Shown here: piece after piece, positions 10,956 to 21,875 of the stretch
Numbering within the stretch: position 1 is the stretch's first letter
Layout of the letters: each line of letters begins with the position of its first letter
Origin: Eunapius fragilis
Lineage: Eukaryota; Porifera; Demospongiae; Spongillida; Spongillidae
NCBI GenBank assembly: GCA_963681505.1
Contig: OY811972.1
Location: forward strand, 9,256,775 to 9,320,774
Reading direction: 5' to 3'
DNA length: 64,000 bases
Position numbers and translations under genes: made by a program
The notes under the pieces: generated by a model
Databases searched by the model: none
What the model was told of the DNA's origin: nothing
The model's input: only the letters and a program-made list of their open reading frames with translations

Positions 10956-11326
10956 GTACATTGCAATGACAACATTGAACATTTAGAAATTACATTCTGA
11001 ACACATGAACATGTGGCATAAAGTATAAAATAAGAGGCCACTGATCTCCAATGTGGGATAAAAACTTAAGACCCTTATGTTTTTACATTGTTAATACAGT
11101 CCTATTGAATCATTAACATCAGCCCCTGCCTATACACTATGCACTTGGGCCTGACACACCTGAGTAATGTGCACACTTCTATAATCTCAATAGCACACCT
11201 TTTGTGTACATGTATGTGTTGTGGGGGGAGGGGGTGGGGAGCAATTTTCATAAATTTTATTAATGGTACATGTTGCCTCTTTTACTGTATCCATAACATA
11301 CCCCTCCATACCCTCACATCACTTAC
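10956..11326. other. Intron-like duplicate of 5531-5907, no gene
   Basis: Collinear with the 5.5-5.9 kb stretch. No exon seen. Confidence 0.4.
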
Positions 11327-11428
11327 ATCAGATCTTGCTATATTCACTCCAGCATCAGCTCCCAACAAGGTCTGTACTACATCATGATGACCATTCTGAC
11401 TTGCCATATACAGTGGAGTTGTATTGTT
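11327..11428 (-). CDS. Ankyrin-repeat exon, subfamily I (102 bp)
   Basis: Minus-strand phase 0-0 exon with an AG acceptor and a GTAAGT donor. It reads NNTTPLYMASQNGHHDVVQT, then LLGADAGVNIARSD. It is the duplicate of 5908-6009, with H restored in GHHD. Confidence 0.7.
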
Positions 11429-12589
11429 CTGGTAAGGAGAGAAGGAACAAAGGCATCACAGATGCACATAAGAAGGGAGAACAGCTTGAAAGTGAATATG
11501 AAGAAGAGAAGTGAATGAGAGAAGTACAGAGGGAGAAGGTGCATGTTGGGAGGGTGTAGAAATGACAACATCACCAGATCAATTTGTATATGATGTGTTG
11601 CAGCAGGTACTCTGTACACATGTTGGTACACATGGCTTGTGGTATTAGGGTAAGGACTGAGGTTATGGGCCTTGACCCACCATGGTCTACATGTACATGT
11701 ACATGTAGACTGATAGGGTAATTCATAATATTATTATGAATAGAGCTACATGTACATGTTGGCATGCCTACACCCCACACCATCAATCAGCTTTGGTCAT
11801 CAAGGGTTGTGATAACCTGTGCTTGGTTGGTACACTTTTATTAATCACTTACCCGTTAACTGAGATAAATTTGGGGCTCTTTACATTAAGGTATGCCATA
11901 AAAACTTCTATCGGCAGATGTTGGGAATTCCAATTGGGTGATGGCCGACCAGCGTCCATCAAAGGGTGGTAGAGACAGCATGTACAGTTTTGGGTGGATG
12001 TGCTATGTGCCCCAGAGTGGATCGTTGATTTAATATGGGAAGGGTACATGTATGTGATACTGTTCTACTCCAAACAGAATTGTTAAAGATTGTTATATTA
12101 TATGTTAATGTCCGACTGTTAGTAGTAAGCCAGTGAGTGGTGGCAAGCCTGGTAGAGTTGTGAGGATCAATGGGTGTGGCCAGTGAGTGCGGTGGATGAG
12201 TGTGGTATGTGAGTGTGAGGAGGTGTAGTGTATCTGGTAGGATGTTTGCAGCTGGTATATATAAACAAGATGTCTACATGTACATGAGTTATGTTGAAGC
12301 CCTTTTATGGAAGGGCATATATTCCTGCCTGCTATGAGGGCCCATGGGTCAATGGGTGTGGCCAGTGAGTTCTAAGTGTCAGTAAGACGGAACATGGCGT
12401 GCTGACATGCTATAGTCAAGTCTACTAGTGTAGTATGGTGGTCCACTACATATAGTAGTTCAATTTCTTGTTAGCGCTTTAACTTGGACTTGATATTTTC
12501 CCCCCAAATATACATTCGATGCAAGTACACAGATTGAATGTGAGTGTTAGCGAGTCACTTGTATGCTGTTGTTTGTAGGTGGGCAGCAA
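11429..12589. other. Duplicated intron, DIRS N-terminal scrap and unique AT-rich stretch
   Basis: Bases 11429-11980 duplicate 6010-6560. Bases 11990-12060 are a frameshifted copy of the reverse-transcriptase start. Between 12060 and 12590 I see only a repeated GGGTGTGGCCAGTGAGT (12171 and 12353) and no gene. Confidence 0.4.
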
Positions 12590-12945
12590 TTGTGTAAATC
12601 AGGGGGTGGATCAGATATACAAGACTTATGAGTTAGGGAGTTGCTACTAGAGAAGACAGAACAGTTGGGTATGGACCCAAGTGTATTTGGCATGCATAGT
12701 CTGTGGGCAGGTGGTGCCACTGCTGCAGTGAGGGCTGGTGTGGTCCATCACTTATTCAAGAGGCATGGCCACTAGAGGTCACAATCTGCCAAGGATGGTT
12801 ATGTAAAGGATGCACTGGTAAACTCGTTTGTCGGTTACTAAGCAGTTGGGAATATAACTCCCAACTGGTGAGCCCGTTCTTTGTTTGTCTATTGTGTCTT
12901 ATTAAGATGGTGTGCACAGGTGACGCTACACCTATGGTTATGTGA
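12590..12945 (+). pseudogene. DIRS-like tyrosine recombinase C-terminal block (copy D)
   Basis: The block GMDPSVFGMHSLWAGG..AA occurs again with W at the catalytic arginine and a stop after HGH. It then runs to a segment ending CLIKMVCTGDATPMVM-stop. That end is the array-free version of the sequence bordering minisatellite array 1 at 3064. Confidence 0.6.
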
Positions 12946-13727
12946 AATGGGACTGTGATACCAGTTTTGTGTAGTGTTGATGCAATGATGTGTTTGGTCA
13001 AATAAGGAGATTTCCTTAACAGATGACAGATAAGCCTGGAGTACTACATGTATGACATCGAGGCAGTTCTCTGTGAATTGTGCTGTATGTGGCTGGGCAG
13101 TGCTAGATAGCACACCTTTTGTGTACATGTATGGGGCAGTAGAAAGGTCTAGTTCCATATTCGTACTACAGTCGTAGCTTTTTTGACCTGTATTGTTCTA
13201 ACTTCGGCCCGACTCCCAACTTCGTTTCATATGAATAGCACCATGCATGTAAATGTGTCAACTGGTTGTATGCCGTTTAAACGACACCGTACAAGCAATG
13301 ACATATTTGTACATGAAATGCATCCATCACGTGTTACATGTACATGTACATGTATGATCTACATGTGGCAGTATAGTTAGAACTGACTGTTTACAAGTAG
13401 GCTTTAAAAATTGTTCAGTGATTAGATCCACGTAGATGAATAAGATTTAACCAACAAATTCTTAGTTGGGTCAGAAAATTTGTGATGAATACCATGCACG
13501 CTAATGGTAGAGCAGCTGAAATATCCACTATACTTTAGCACACAACGAAGCGTCATCGTTCAATATGATCTAAAACATGACAACGTTGAATATATAAATG
13601 TATGTCTTGTGGGGTGGGCAGGAATTCTCATAATGGTACATGTAGCCCTCTGCCACTGCATCCTTATAACATCCCTCCATACCCTCATTAGTCCATATAC
13701 ATCTCTCCACAACTAAACATCACTTAC
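12946..13727. other. No gene seen
   Basis: Bases 13000-13110 resemble 1210-1320 (CAGATAAGCCTGGAGTACT..) and 13300-13640 resemble 6620-7080. This is duplicated non-coding sequence. Confidence 0.4.
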
Positions 13728-13829
13728 ATCAGATGTTGCTATATTCACTCCAGCACCAGCTCCCAACAAGGTCTGTACTACATCATGATGACCCATATTA
13801 CTTGCCATATACAGTGGAGTTGCATTGTC
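13728..13829 (-). CDS. Ankyrin-repeat exon, subfamily I (102 bp)
   Basis: Minus-strand phase 0-0 exon with a ccAG acceptor and a GTAAGT donor. It reads DNATPLYMASNMGHHDVVQT, then LLGAGAGVNIATSD. It is followed at about 14.26 and 14.64 kb by two more, forming a closely spaced trio of about 0.4-0.5 kb period. Confidence 0.7.
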
Positions 13830-14263
13830 CTGGTAAGGAGAGAAGGAACAAAGGCATCACAGATGCACATAAGAAGGGAGAACAGTTTGAAAGTGAATAT
13901 GAAGAAGAGAAGTGAATGAGAGAAGTACAGAGGGAGAAGGTGCATGTTCGGAGGGTGTAGAAATGTCAACATCACCATATCAGCATTATATGTGGAAATG
14001 GTACATGTATTTCATTATTCGGTAACTATGCCTGTTGTTATGGGGTGTTTCAATTTTACTTATACATGTAACGCGTGCATGCGGGCACACACACACACAC
14101 ATACAAATGCACAACAGGTCTGCATTAAAAAAGGGAGAGGGGTGGCCAGAAATTTCATAATTTTTATTAATGGTACATGTAGCCTCTTTTACTGCATCCT
14201 TATAACATCCCTCCATACCCTCATTAGTCCATATACATCTCTCCACAACTAAACATCACTTAC

Positions 14264-14365
14264 ATCAGATCTTGCTATATTCACTCCAGCACCAGCTCCC
14301 AACAAGGTCTGTACTACATCATGACGACCATTCTGACTTGCCACAAACAGTGGAGTCATATTGTT
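14264..14365 (-). CDS. Ankyrin-repeat exon, subfamily I (102 bp)
   Basis: Minus-strand phase 0-0 exon (tcAG acceptor, GTAAGT donor). It reads NNMTPLFVASQNGRHDVVQT, then LLGAGAGVNIARSD. The middle member of the 13.7-14.7 kb trio. Confidence 0.7.
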
Positions 14366-14641
14366 CTGATAAGGAGATAAGGAACAAAGGCATCACAGAT
14401 GTACATAAGAAGGGAGAACAGTTTGAAAGTGAATATGAAGAAGAGAAGTGAATGAGAGAAGTACAGAGGGAGAAGGTGTATGTTGGGAGGGTGTAGAAAT
14501 GACAACATCACCAGATCAATTTGCATGCATGCCAGAAATTTCATAAATTTTATTAATTGTACATGTATAGCCTCTTTTACTGCATCCTTAAAACACCCCA
14601 CCATACCCTCATTAGTCCATAAACAACTAAACATCACTTAC

Positions 14642-14743
14642 ATCAGATGTTGCTATATTCACTCCAGCGCCAGCTCCCAACAAGGTCTGTACTACATCAT
14701 GATGACCCTCATAACTTGCCACATACAGTGGAGTCATATTATT
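14642..14743 (-). CDS. Ankyrin-repeat exon, subfamily I (102 bp)
   Basis: Minus-strand phase 0-0 exon (AG acceptor, GTAAGT donor). It reads NNMTPLYVASYEGHHDVVQT, then LLGAGAGVNIATSD. In transcription order it is the first of the trio. Confidence 0.7.
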
Positions 14744-15492
14744 CTGTAAGGAGAGAAGGAATAAAGGCACCACAGGAGCACATAAGAAGAGACAACAGAT
14801 TGAAAGTGAATATGAAGAAAGAAGTGAATGAGAGAAGTACAGAGGGAGAAGGTGTGTATGTTGGGAGGGTGTAGAAATGACAACATCACAAGATCAGCAT
14901 TATATGTGGCAATGGTACATGTATTTCATTATTTGGTAATTCTATACCTGTTGTTGTGGGGCATTTCAATTTTACTTACAATGTGGCGCGCGTACACACA
15001 CACACACACATATGCACAACAGGTCTGCATTTAAAAAGGGGGAGTGTTTTCTACTCTTATTAGGAAGATAGGGCTTTTCGTTTCATTGAACTGAAATCCT
15101 TCACATGCAAACACAGTTACAGTATCGTGATGCATCCAGTATATAGGAGTCACATTTAATCTGGCATAAAGGGCTTTAATTAATTAGTTAATTAGTTATG
15201 CTTTATCAAACATGCCGTATTATACAGCTCACCCTCCATGGCAGTTTGCAAACACTGGTTTACGTAATAAGTAGTCTCCCCCTAACCCTATTTTAGTCAA
15301 TGTAAAAGCTGATCTTAAAGTATGCTGGAAAACAAGACTGAAGAATATATGTACATCTACATGTAATTTGATGTAAATAGGAAAATCTACTTCTAATTAA
15401 TATGCTTTTAAGGTTGTGTCAACAGTCAATGGACGATCAATGAATATCTATACCACATGATATTGACAACCTGCATGCATACGTTGTACATT
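14744..15492. other. Intron/intergenic, no gene
   Basis: A (CA)n tract at 14994-15010 is related to 14087-14102. The rest is AT-rich with no recognisable feature. Confidence 0.4.
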
Positions 15493-15786
15493 CAGAGGCG
15501 GATCCAGGGGGGAGGGGGGGGTTGCAACCCCCCCTTTCAAACCCGTAATGAATAATTATCATTAAGAATTATTGCGACTTAAAGATGGCTGAAATTCGTA
15601 ATACAACTGCAGCTCTGCGAGCAAACAAACGACAAGGTAGTATCATTACGTTAAGCAATGATACTACCGTGCGCATGATATAATAAAAAAGCGTTGGCGG
15701 CTGGAGCTCCACCCCAGACCCCCTCCCCCACTTCATGAATATTAATTAGCAACCCCCCCTTTTCTGAAATCCTGGATCCGCCCCTG
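15493..15786. mobile_element. 294-bp non-autonomous element, GGCGGATCC-type ends, 5-bp target duplication
   Basis: The left end is CAGAGGCGGATCCAGG; the right end, read in reverse, is CAGGGGCGGATCCAGG. ACATT flanks both sides (15488-15492 and 15787-15791), consistent with a 5-bp target-site duplication. The inside is G/C-run rich near the ends and carries an internal hairpin around 15640-15670 (GGTAGTATCATT / AATGATACTACC). There is no transposase. The ends and size fit a miniature hAT-like element, by inference. Confidence 0.75.
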
Positions 15787-15883
15787 ACATTGCACATAAC
15801 ATTATATCATTTCTAAGGTGAACAAATTTAAAGTGGTCAAGGATATGCTGACCACTAAATGGAGCAGATCATTTCATACCAAC

Positions 15884-15982
15884 CTTATCAGCCTGATTGA
15901 CATCAGCTCCTGCTTCAATGAGGTTCTTTACTTCATCAAGGTGTCCATAGAAACTTGCTGTCCACAATGGACTCTGACCTCC
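15884..15982 (-). CDS. Ankyrin-repeat exon, subfamily II (99 bp)
   Basis: Minus-strand phase 0-0 exon with a ttAG acceptor and a GTTGGT donor. It reads GGQSPLWTASFYGHLDEVKN, then LIEAGADVNQADK. A well-formed 33-residue repeat, related to 3693-3791 and 62909-63007. Confidence 0.75.
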
Positions 15983-16109
15983 CTAATAGAAGTGATGTAC
16001 ATGTGTATTTGTACCTACAGTAATTACTACAAGATGTCCACTGTGTGTATATGATATGCACAATGCATTCATATACATACATGTATGCATAACGGAACTG
16101 TTAATATTA

Positions 16110-16199
16110 CTCTATAATAATTGCTCCTGCTTCAATAAGTGTCTTTACTTCATCAAGGCGTCCATTAAAACTTGCTATCAACAATGGACTCTCACCATC
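16110..16199 (-). pseudogene. Degenerate ankyrin-repeat exon, subfamily II
   Basis: A ttttAG acceptor is followed by DGESPLLIASFNGRLDEVKT, then LIEAGA. After that the sequence loses the D-NQA-K ending and the GTTGGT donor. It seems to be a decaying duplicate of 15884-15982; the surrounding 200 bp are also duplicated. Confidence 0.6.
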
Positions 16200-17640
16200 C
16201 TAAAAGAAGTGATGTATTTGTACCTACAGTAATTACTACAAGATGTCCACTGTGTGTACATGATATACACAATGCATTCATTTACATATGCATAACGAAA
16301 ACTGTTGATATAACTCTATATAGTGGTTTTTCTATCTCACAAATCACATATGCACAAGTACATGCATGCAGATTTTTAAGATATCACAAGTACATTTAAC
16401 AGATACAGAAATATCATTACTGTTTACACTATTATTCTTTCTACCTCTTATCGTTTATCTTTCATTACTAATTTTCATGTTGCCAATTCATGATGATCAT
16501 TTTTAGCCCTTCATCTGTGCATTCATGAGGGTTTTATAAAAAATCATGTGGGCAAACCATAAAGGGGGAATGATCAATCAAGGTGATTTCCCATATTGAA
16601 TTATATGAAAATTCTAACATTTATACATGTACAATTGGAAGTGATTTCTTTGTTATATTATGAAATCCTATTTAAATGACATGTCAGTGATTCAAATTAC
16701 ATAAATGTACTAGGCACCTGTATACTAGGCAACTGATAATGTTGAACTTGGCCATTATTTTTATAATGGCCCAATGTCTTGATTCACTCATCATCAGGTG
16801 AAGGCTTCGACTACACTCCACAATTGTATTGCCAAATGAGCACATTAAAAATTTACAAAACATCGGCCATGCAGGCACTCAGCGATAGCTATTCCCTACA
16901 GAAACTAGTTTTATATATGAAACTGATCAATTTGTTTTTGCGCGTGGTACAAAAAACCATGTTAATGAGGAGGTTTATGAGATTAAAAATACAGCCATAC
17001 AAAAGGAGAAAACTTGAACAGGTCCATTCCACATGTTATGTATCAAATGAATGCACATACATGTAGACCAGCTCAGGTTTTTAAACTAAACCACCTATTT
17101 TTAGAACGTCGCACAAGTGATGAAAACATGATGACGATTTTTTTAAACAGATAACGCTAAAAGGCGCCTTTAAAGTACTCGAAGACAACCAGATAAATAT
17201 ATAAATTAAAACGTCGTGACCTCATTAAAGGTGTTATCATGCCTAATAATGACAGGCCGAGACAGCAAGTGATCCGTTTCCTACTCTGTAATCTATGATA
17301 GTGCAGAACATAACGAGCGCCTACCTCATTAGTTCTGTTCACGTCATCACTCTTGGAGGGCGCTCTTGTATCCGTTAGTTTGGCTTGCTCCTTAACAGTG
17401 GGTGCGGTAAGTGGATCGATGTGGTATTAGTAATAGATGATAAACACCTATAGTCGCATACATGTACCTGTCCCATGTCATTATCTTCTGGGATCTCAGT
17501 TCTAGCAAACGACTACATGTAGATCCGCAGATCACGAATTCGATTGCGACGTCACGTGAGTTCTACCGTGTGATTTATACATATTTGTGGCCAATTATCT
17601 TGGGCGAGGCAACCAGCTGCAGCATCTCATCTAGGACATT
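16200..17640. other. No gene seen
   Basis: AT-rich sequence with short open frames that lack domain character or splice context. Nothing supportable. Confidence 0.4.
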
Positions 17641-18235
17641 ATATAATTACTAACAACTGTGACGTCTTCTGTTGCATTATCATCACTTGGTCCAATAACA
17701 ATCATCATCTTTGATTTTAACACACATTATATTACAAAGTATAACATGTCTTTTATAATCTTCAGATGTTGGTCTGCTATGTCTCTCCCTGAAGTTGTCC
17801 ACAGGCTTGGTATCATCATTATGAGGTGTACCACTGTGATGGAGGGAAACAATTACTGAAGGTTATAATAACAGCAGCAACAATTCAATACATGAATACA
17901 AATATAAATGCTAATCTCCTCATGCAGCCTCTTGGCTGTCAGTGATCCCCTCTGTTGGTTTGGGCTTGTACCTGGAGTCCAACAAATACCAGGCTGCATT
18001 GAGATGGTGGCTGGGATTGAACACCTCAGGTGGGGTCATGTGCCCTTTCTGCCCCAAAACCACCCTTGATTCCCTTGGCCACCATGCAGTGACCTGCAGA
18101 CATGGAGGAGATGTGGTTATACAACACAACCTCTTGAGGGACATTATTGCTGACCTTTGCTATTTATTGAGCTACAGTTATTCTAAGTATCTTCATATCT
18201 TTGCAAACCTCATGGCAATTCAGCTTAGCTACTAA
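17640..18235 (+). pseudogene. RLE retroelement C-terminal fragment in a dispersed repeat
   Basis: In the open frame 17942-18235 one sees SVGLGLYLESNKYQAALRWW, then the zinc-binding CPFC..DSLGHHAVTC spacing (C-x2-C, H-x4-C) and GGDVVIQHNLLRD. It matches residues around 810-870 of the element at 28079-30994 but is more diverged. The left part of the repeat, up to about 18030, recurs at 37200-37605. Confidence 0.65.
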
Positions 18236-18499
18236 GAAGCAAGCATATCTGTTTCCTTCAGTGCCCTGAGTTACATGTATATAAATTGTAAATTCATAGT
18301 ACCCGAGTACAGGTGGGTAATAACATTTCACTACATAGTAGATAGCAACAACACCACCAATATTATTCAAGCACCATTACTTACCAGGTATACAGTAATT
18401 ATTCAAGCACACACATTGTGGTCTACTCATGATCTAGCATATATGTCAGCAGGCCATTACACATGACCACCAGTCCCCAGACCATTCCTTCTCCAGAGA

Positions 18500-18860
18500 G
18501 TGCCCGATTGTACTCCAGAAGGGCAATACAGTCTCTGTATTGGGCCCGCACCACATGTAACATGTAATCTATATAGTGTATCCCTATGTATCCCTGTATA
18601 TGTACATGGTGTAAATTCATACATGTAATTTGGAGTGGGGAGATGAACATCTGTTGGCCTCCCATGATAATCCTCTCCACCCTTGGGATCTTTGGCAGCA
18701 GTGTTATGGGTGTAGAGGGTTCCTAAAAATACTGCCATTGGCCTGTGTTATTGGGGAACAAACCTGTATGTCCCTGGGGGTAGTACCAGGGAATTTCACC
18801 AGACCTTCAAGGCAGGGGGTCAAATCTATAGGGTTCAGGTGGGAAAAAGGGAAAGTTCGT
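18500..18860. repeat. Dispersed repeat shared with 37605-37800 and 40438-40800
   Basis: GAGAGTGCCCGATTG..CAGAAGGGCAATAC through TTGGGATCTTTGGCAGCAG to the ACCAGACCTTCA.. end is shared by three loci. At 40438 it abuts, and truncates, a Roc-COR exon. No protein is recognised in it. Confidence 0.7.
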
Positions 18861-18867
18861 GAGTGGG

Positions 18868-19072
18868 ACACTTATGCCCTCTACAACTTTTTTCTTACGC
18901 ACTGGAAATTAGTCTGTCCATCATCTTACAAATTATATGCATTATATGGACAGCGAAAAGTGACCTACATGTACATGTTGGGCATATTTTTTAAAGTTTT
19001 CATATTCAAAGAGACACTTATGTCCTCTACAACTTTTTTCTTATGCACTGGAAATTAGTCTGTCCATCATGG
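18868..19072. repeat. About 57-bp direct repeat pair
   Basis: ACACTTATGCCCTCTACAAC.. to ..GTCTGTCCATCAT occurs at about 18868 and again at about 19014 with two or three changes. No gene is seen between them. Confidence 0.7.
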
Positions 19073-19228
19073 AGTTACAGTGACCTGAATTTTTTAATTA
19101 CTTGGACATTTTTATTGCATACATCAATTTAGATGCCCCTTCCTAGAAAATGTATATAATATGCACTAGGTCCCTTTTCACTGCCATGAACCCATATATT
19201 GGTAACACACACTTTGCACAATTTTTAA

Positions 19229-19678
19229 TGTCTATTGTCCTGAGTGTCCACCCGGGGGGTACAATTGGACACCCGGGTGGACAGCAAAAAAAGTTTTTGC
19301 CGTTCGGTCACGGAAGAGACCTAGTGGCATTTAATGATACTGGCTTACAGAACAAGTCTTTTCAGGGTCGGGCCGAGATAAGTAAGGCTTAAATCCTTTC
19401 GATACCTGTAAAACGAGCCGTGCTAGCGGACCTATCCATTACGCTCCGACCGATCCGCATGGAGCGTAATGGATAGGCCCGCTAGCACGGCTCGTTTTAC
19501 GAGTACCAAAAGGAGTTAAGCCTTGCTTATCTCGGCCCGATCCTGAAAAGACTTGTTCTGTAAGCCAATACCCTTAAATGCAGCCAGGTCGCTTCCGTGA
19601 CCGAACGGCAAAAACTTTTTTTGCTGTCCGCCCGGGTGTCCAATTGTACTCCCGGGTGGACACTCAGGACAATAGACA
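19229..19678. mobile_element. 450-bp fold-back element with TTAA target duplication
   Basis: Almost the whole length is an imperfect inverted repeat centred at 19453/19454. The ends are TGTCTATTGTCCTGAG.. and its complement. TTAA flanks both sides (19225-19228, 19679-19682). Homologous unoccupied sites are visible at about 23580 and 44000, where CACAATTCTTAA-CCACGG or close variants run straight through. TTAA targeting is typical of the piggyBac and Kolobok superfamilies; there is no transposase here. Confidence 0.85.
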
Positions 19679-20518
19679 TTAACCACGGCACAAATTAACC
19701 CAATAGGTTTTTAACTACTTGTTCACAGTTGTGAAATTTACCATATATCAAACATACATGTGTCTAAACACATGTATGTTCAATATCAATATCTACACAA
19801 TTTACTAAGCCTCCATACATGTACTTGGTGAACACACACAAATACAATTATGGGTGAACTATTGGTGAACACAACCTAAATATTCCATTTCGTTCATCAA
19901 TTATGGAATAGGCTGTGTTCACAATTATTGGGTCAATTTGAGATACCTCTGCAACTAAAGTCTGTGACAGTGGACCATGATATTTGACAGCGGACTATGG
20001 TTCAAACATTGTGTTAAATCATTGTGCCCGTGTATTCACTAATATTGTAGAATTACACGTGTACACATTATTGGCCATTTCCATAAATTATGTAAAGTAC
20101 ATTGTATACATGTAGCACAAATGAATTATCTGGCCAATGCTCAAAAATTGTAACATTAACATTATTAGGCTGTTTGAGGAATTATTAAGTTGGAGTACCT
20201 ATTAAGCCTACAGGTGTAAAAGTCAGGTGCATCATTTGTGTTAACCTTTAATCTCCTGTCATCCTATGCATAGGATTATCGTCCTATGCGTAGGACGCAA
20301 GTTAAAATTTTAGCAAACTCATATGATATAAGAACAAACCAAGATCTCATTGTACTGTAGAAATGGTTATTAATTCTACTTTCTAGCAATTCTTCAAAGA
20401 TTGTCAAATACAATCAATACTGCATTGCTAAAAGATGTATTTGTGGTAAATCGCAAAGCTTAACTCTTTGAACGCCAAGTTCGTTTATGCATGCATGCAC
20501 ACACAAAGGTTGCACCAT
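19665..20518. repeat. 854-bp direct duplication, copy 1
   Basis: Appears identical, as far as I can compare by eye, to 21876-22729 (offset 2211 bp). It begins inside the right end of the 450-bp fold-back element, so the duplication arose after that insertion. It contains satellite-like TTCACCAATT-type sequence and, from 20245, the start (CCTTTAATCTCC after TTAA) of a second TTAA-associated element. Confidence 0.85.
20245..20470. mobile_element. End fragment of a TTAA-associated element (CCTTTAATCTCC type)
   Basis: Follows TTAA at 20241-20244. It is the reverse complement of 47152-47365, the right part of the element at 46581-47365. It carries the small palindromes ATCCTATGCATAGGAT and GTCCTATGCGTAGGAC. 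The second end is not identifiable here; sequence like the interior of that element reappears at 21760-21850. A duplicate copy lies at 22456-22680. Confidence 0.55.
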
Positions 20519-21875
20519 TCATGCATGATTTAGATCTTGCTTGCAAGAATGTGTTGACAAGTCACAACTGGATGGTGCATGCGTATGCTTGCTGCACTTG
20601 TAACCTTATAAGTACATGTACGAAGTCTTCTCACACTGCCTATAGATCCCCATTATTTGGATGACCTCACTTCACTTCATTAATGCACCACTTTATGTAC
20701 TCTAAGAACAAGAATGTGTATCCCAGATCTGTGTAGTATATCACTCCTCCACCTTTTGCTAACTCACATTATGGGTTGTTGCAACAAAATACAATTTGGA
20801 CACAAAAAATGTGCTTACACCAGGCCCAAATATGTTCAAATATTTTTATGACAATGAGGTAACTTACAATGGTCAGTAGTGCACTTGTATAATCTACAAT
20901 GGTAATCAAGGTGATTTTGATCCACACCACTCGCATGAATGGTGAGGCAGATATATTATTGTCATTTAGGTTGTGTTTAGGGTGCTAAACAGGGTTTAAT
21001 GGTTGCTTGGTAACTGCATGTACTTGTGGTTGGATACACAGTTTTAATGGGTGCCTAGCAATTACATATCAGAGCTTGTGGTTAGGTAGTGCATGGGAGT
21101 GGGGAGTGTGCAAGTGGTGCCCCTTTTCCTTTGTCCCTTTGTGCTGGGGCATGGGGAAAGGACGCGCGTGAGCGGGGTTCTTTGTCCCTTACTGCGCGAT
21201 GGCCAGCTTGTGGGGTTATATGCACGCACTAACAGCTTCCCAGCACACTCAGTGCTTCAGGAAGCTGACGCATAGTTCTGCTCTAGCATCTCCCTCCCTC
21301 CACCCTTGCTTCACCTTCTGTATTTGTACATGTACTGCTCTCACTCACTTGTTATGCTATTTGCTATTTGGTGCATTAAATACAGCCAGGGCGGAACCCT
21401 ACGGGCCTGACCTATCTCGGGGACCCAAGCCTGGGCAGCGTCCTGGCTTGGTACGCAGGTCACCCACTTGGTGATCAGCATCACCATCTGGTGGCTGTCT
21501 CCCCGAGTCTCCCCCACACAACCGGACCACTCCCAACGAGTGACCAGCGTCACCTCACGGGAGCATTGCCTGGGTCAACAGGTCTGGGGATGCAGGGTCA
21601 TGGTTCGTGGCACGTTTCGCCCAGGCCCCTTACTTGCCAATCAGTCAAATGGGCACGTTGCATGGCGGTAGTACAGAAGCATAAAATCAGGGAGACTAGG
21701 GGCTTGTGGGCGCAGGAGTTACTAAGCGTGGTAATTAAGTGAGCATGTATGCATATATGCACGACAATTAAATTCTCTACAAAATACATTTTTAAGAACC
21801 GTATCTGTTTATTAGCATTGTGTAACCAAGGGTGCGATTTAAAAAATAGACTGACACTCTATAAATACACTGATC
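20519..21875. other. Spacer between the 854-bp copies; no recognised gene
   Basis: Bases 21120-21740 are clearly GC-richer than the surroundings. They hold overlapping short open frames on both strands, none of which I recognise and none with a domain. Bases 21760-21850 match, inverted, 46710-46800. Confidence 0.4.

Larger units (their letters stand above)
4460..12000. repeat. Segmental duplication with about 5.42-kb offset
   Basis: The block 4460-6570 (DIRS pieces, intron, ankyrin exon, intron) reappears as 9900-12000. Order and orientation are the same and identity is high. In the second copy the reverse-transcriptase palm is replaced by the 40-bp minisatellite. The intron downstream of the ankyrin exon is also present at 9315-9880. 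Confidence 0.75.

Noticed and set aside
16779..17066. 95-codon plus-strand frame as a small gene
   Set aside because: No domain, splice sites or conserved copy to support it.
18630..19058. 142-codon plus-strand frame
   Set aside because: Overlaps a dispersed repeat and a direct-repeat pair; no recognisable domain.
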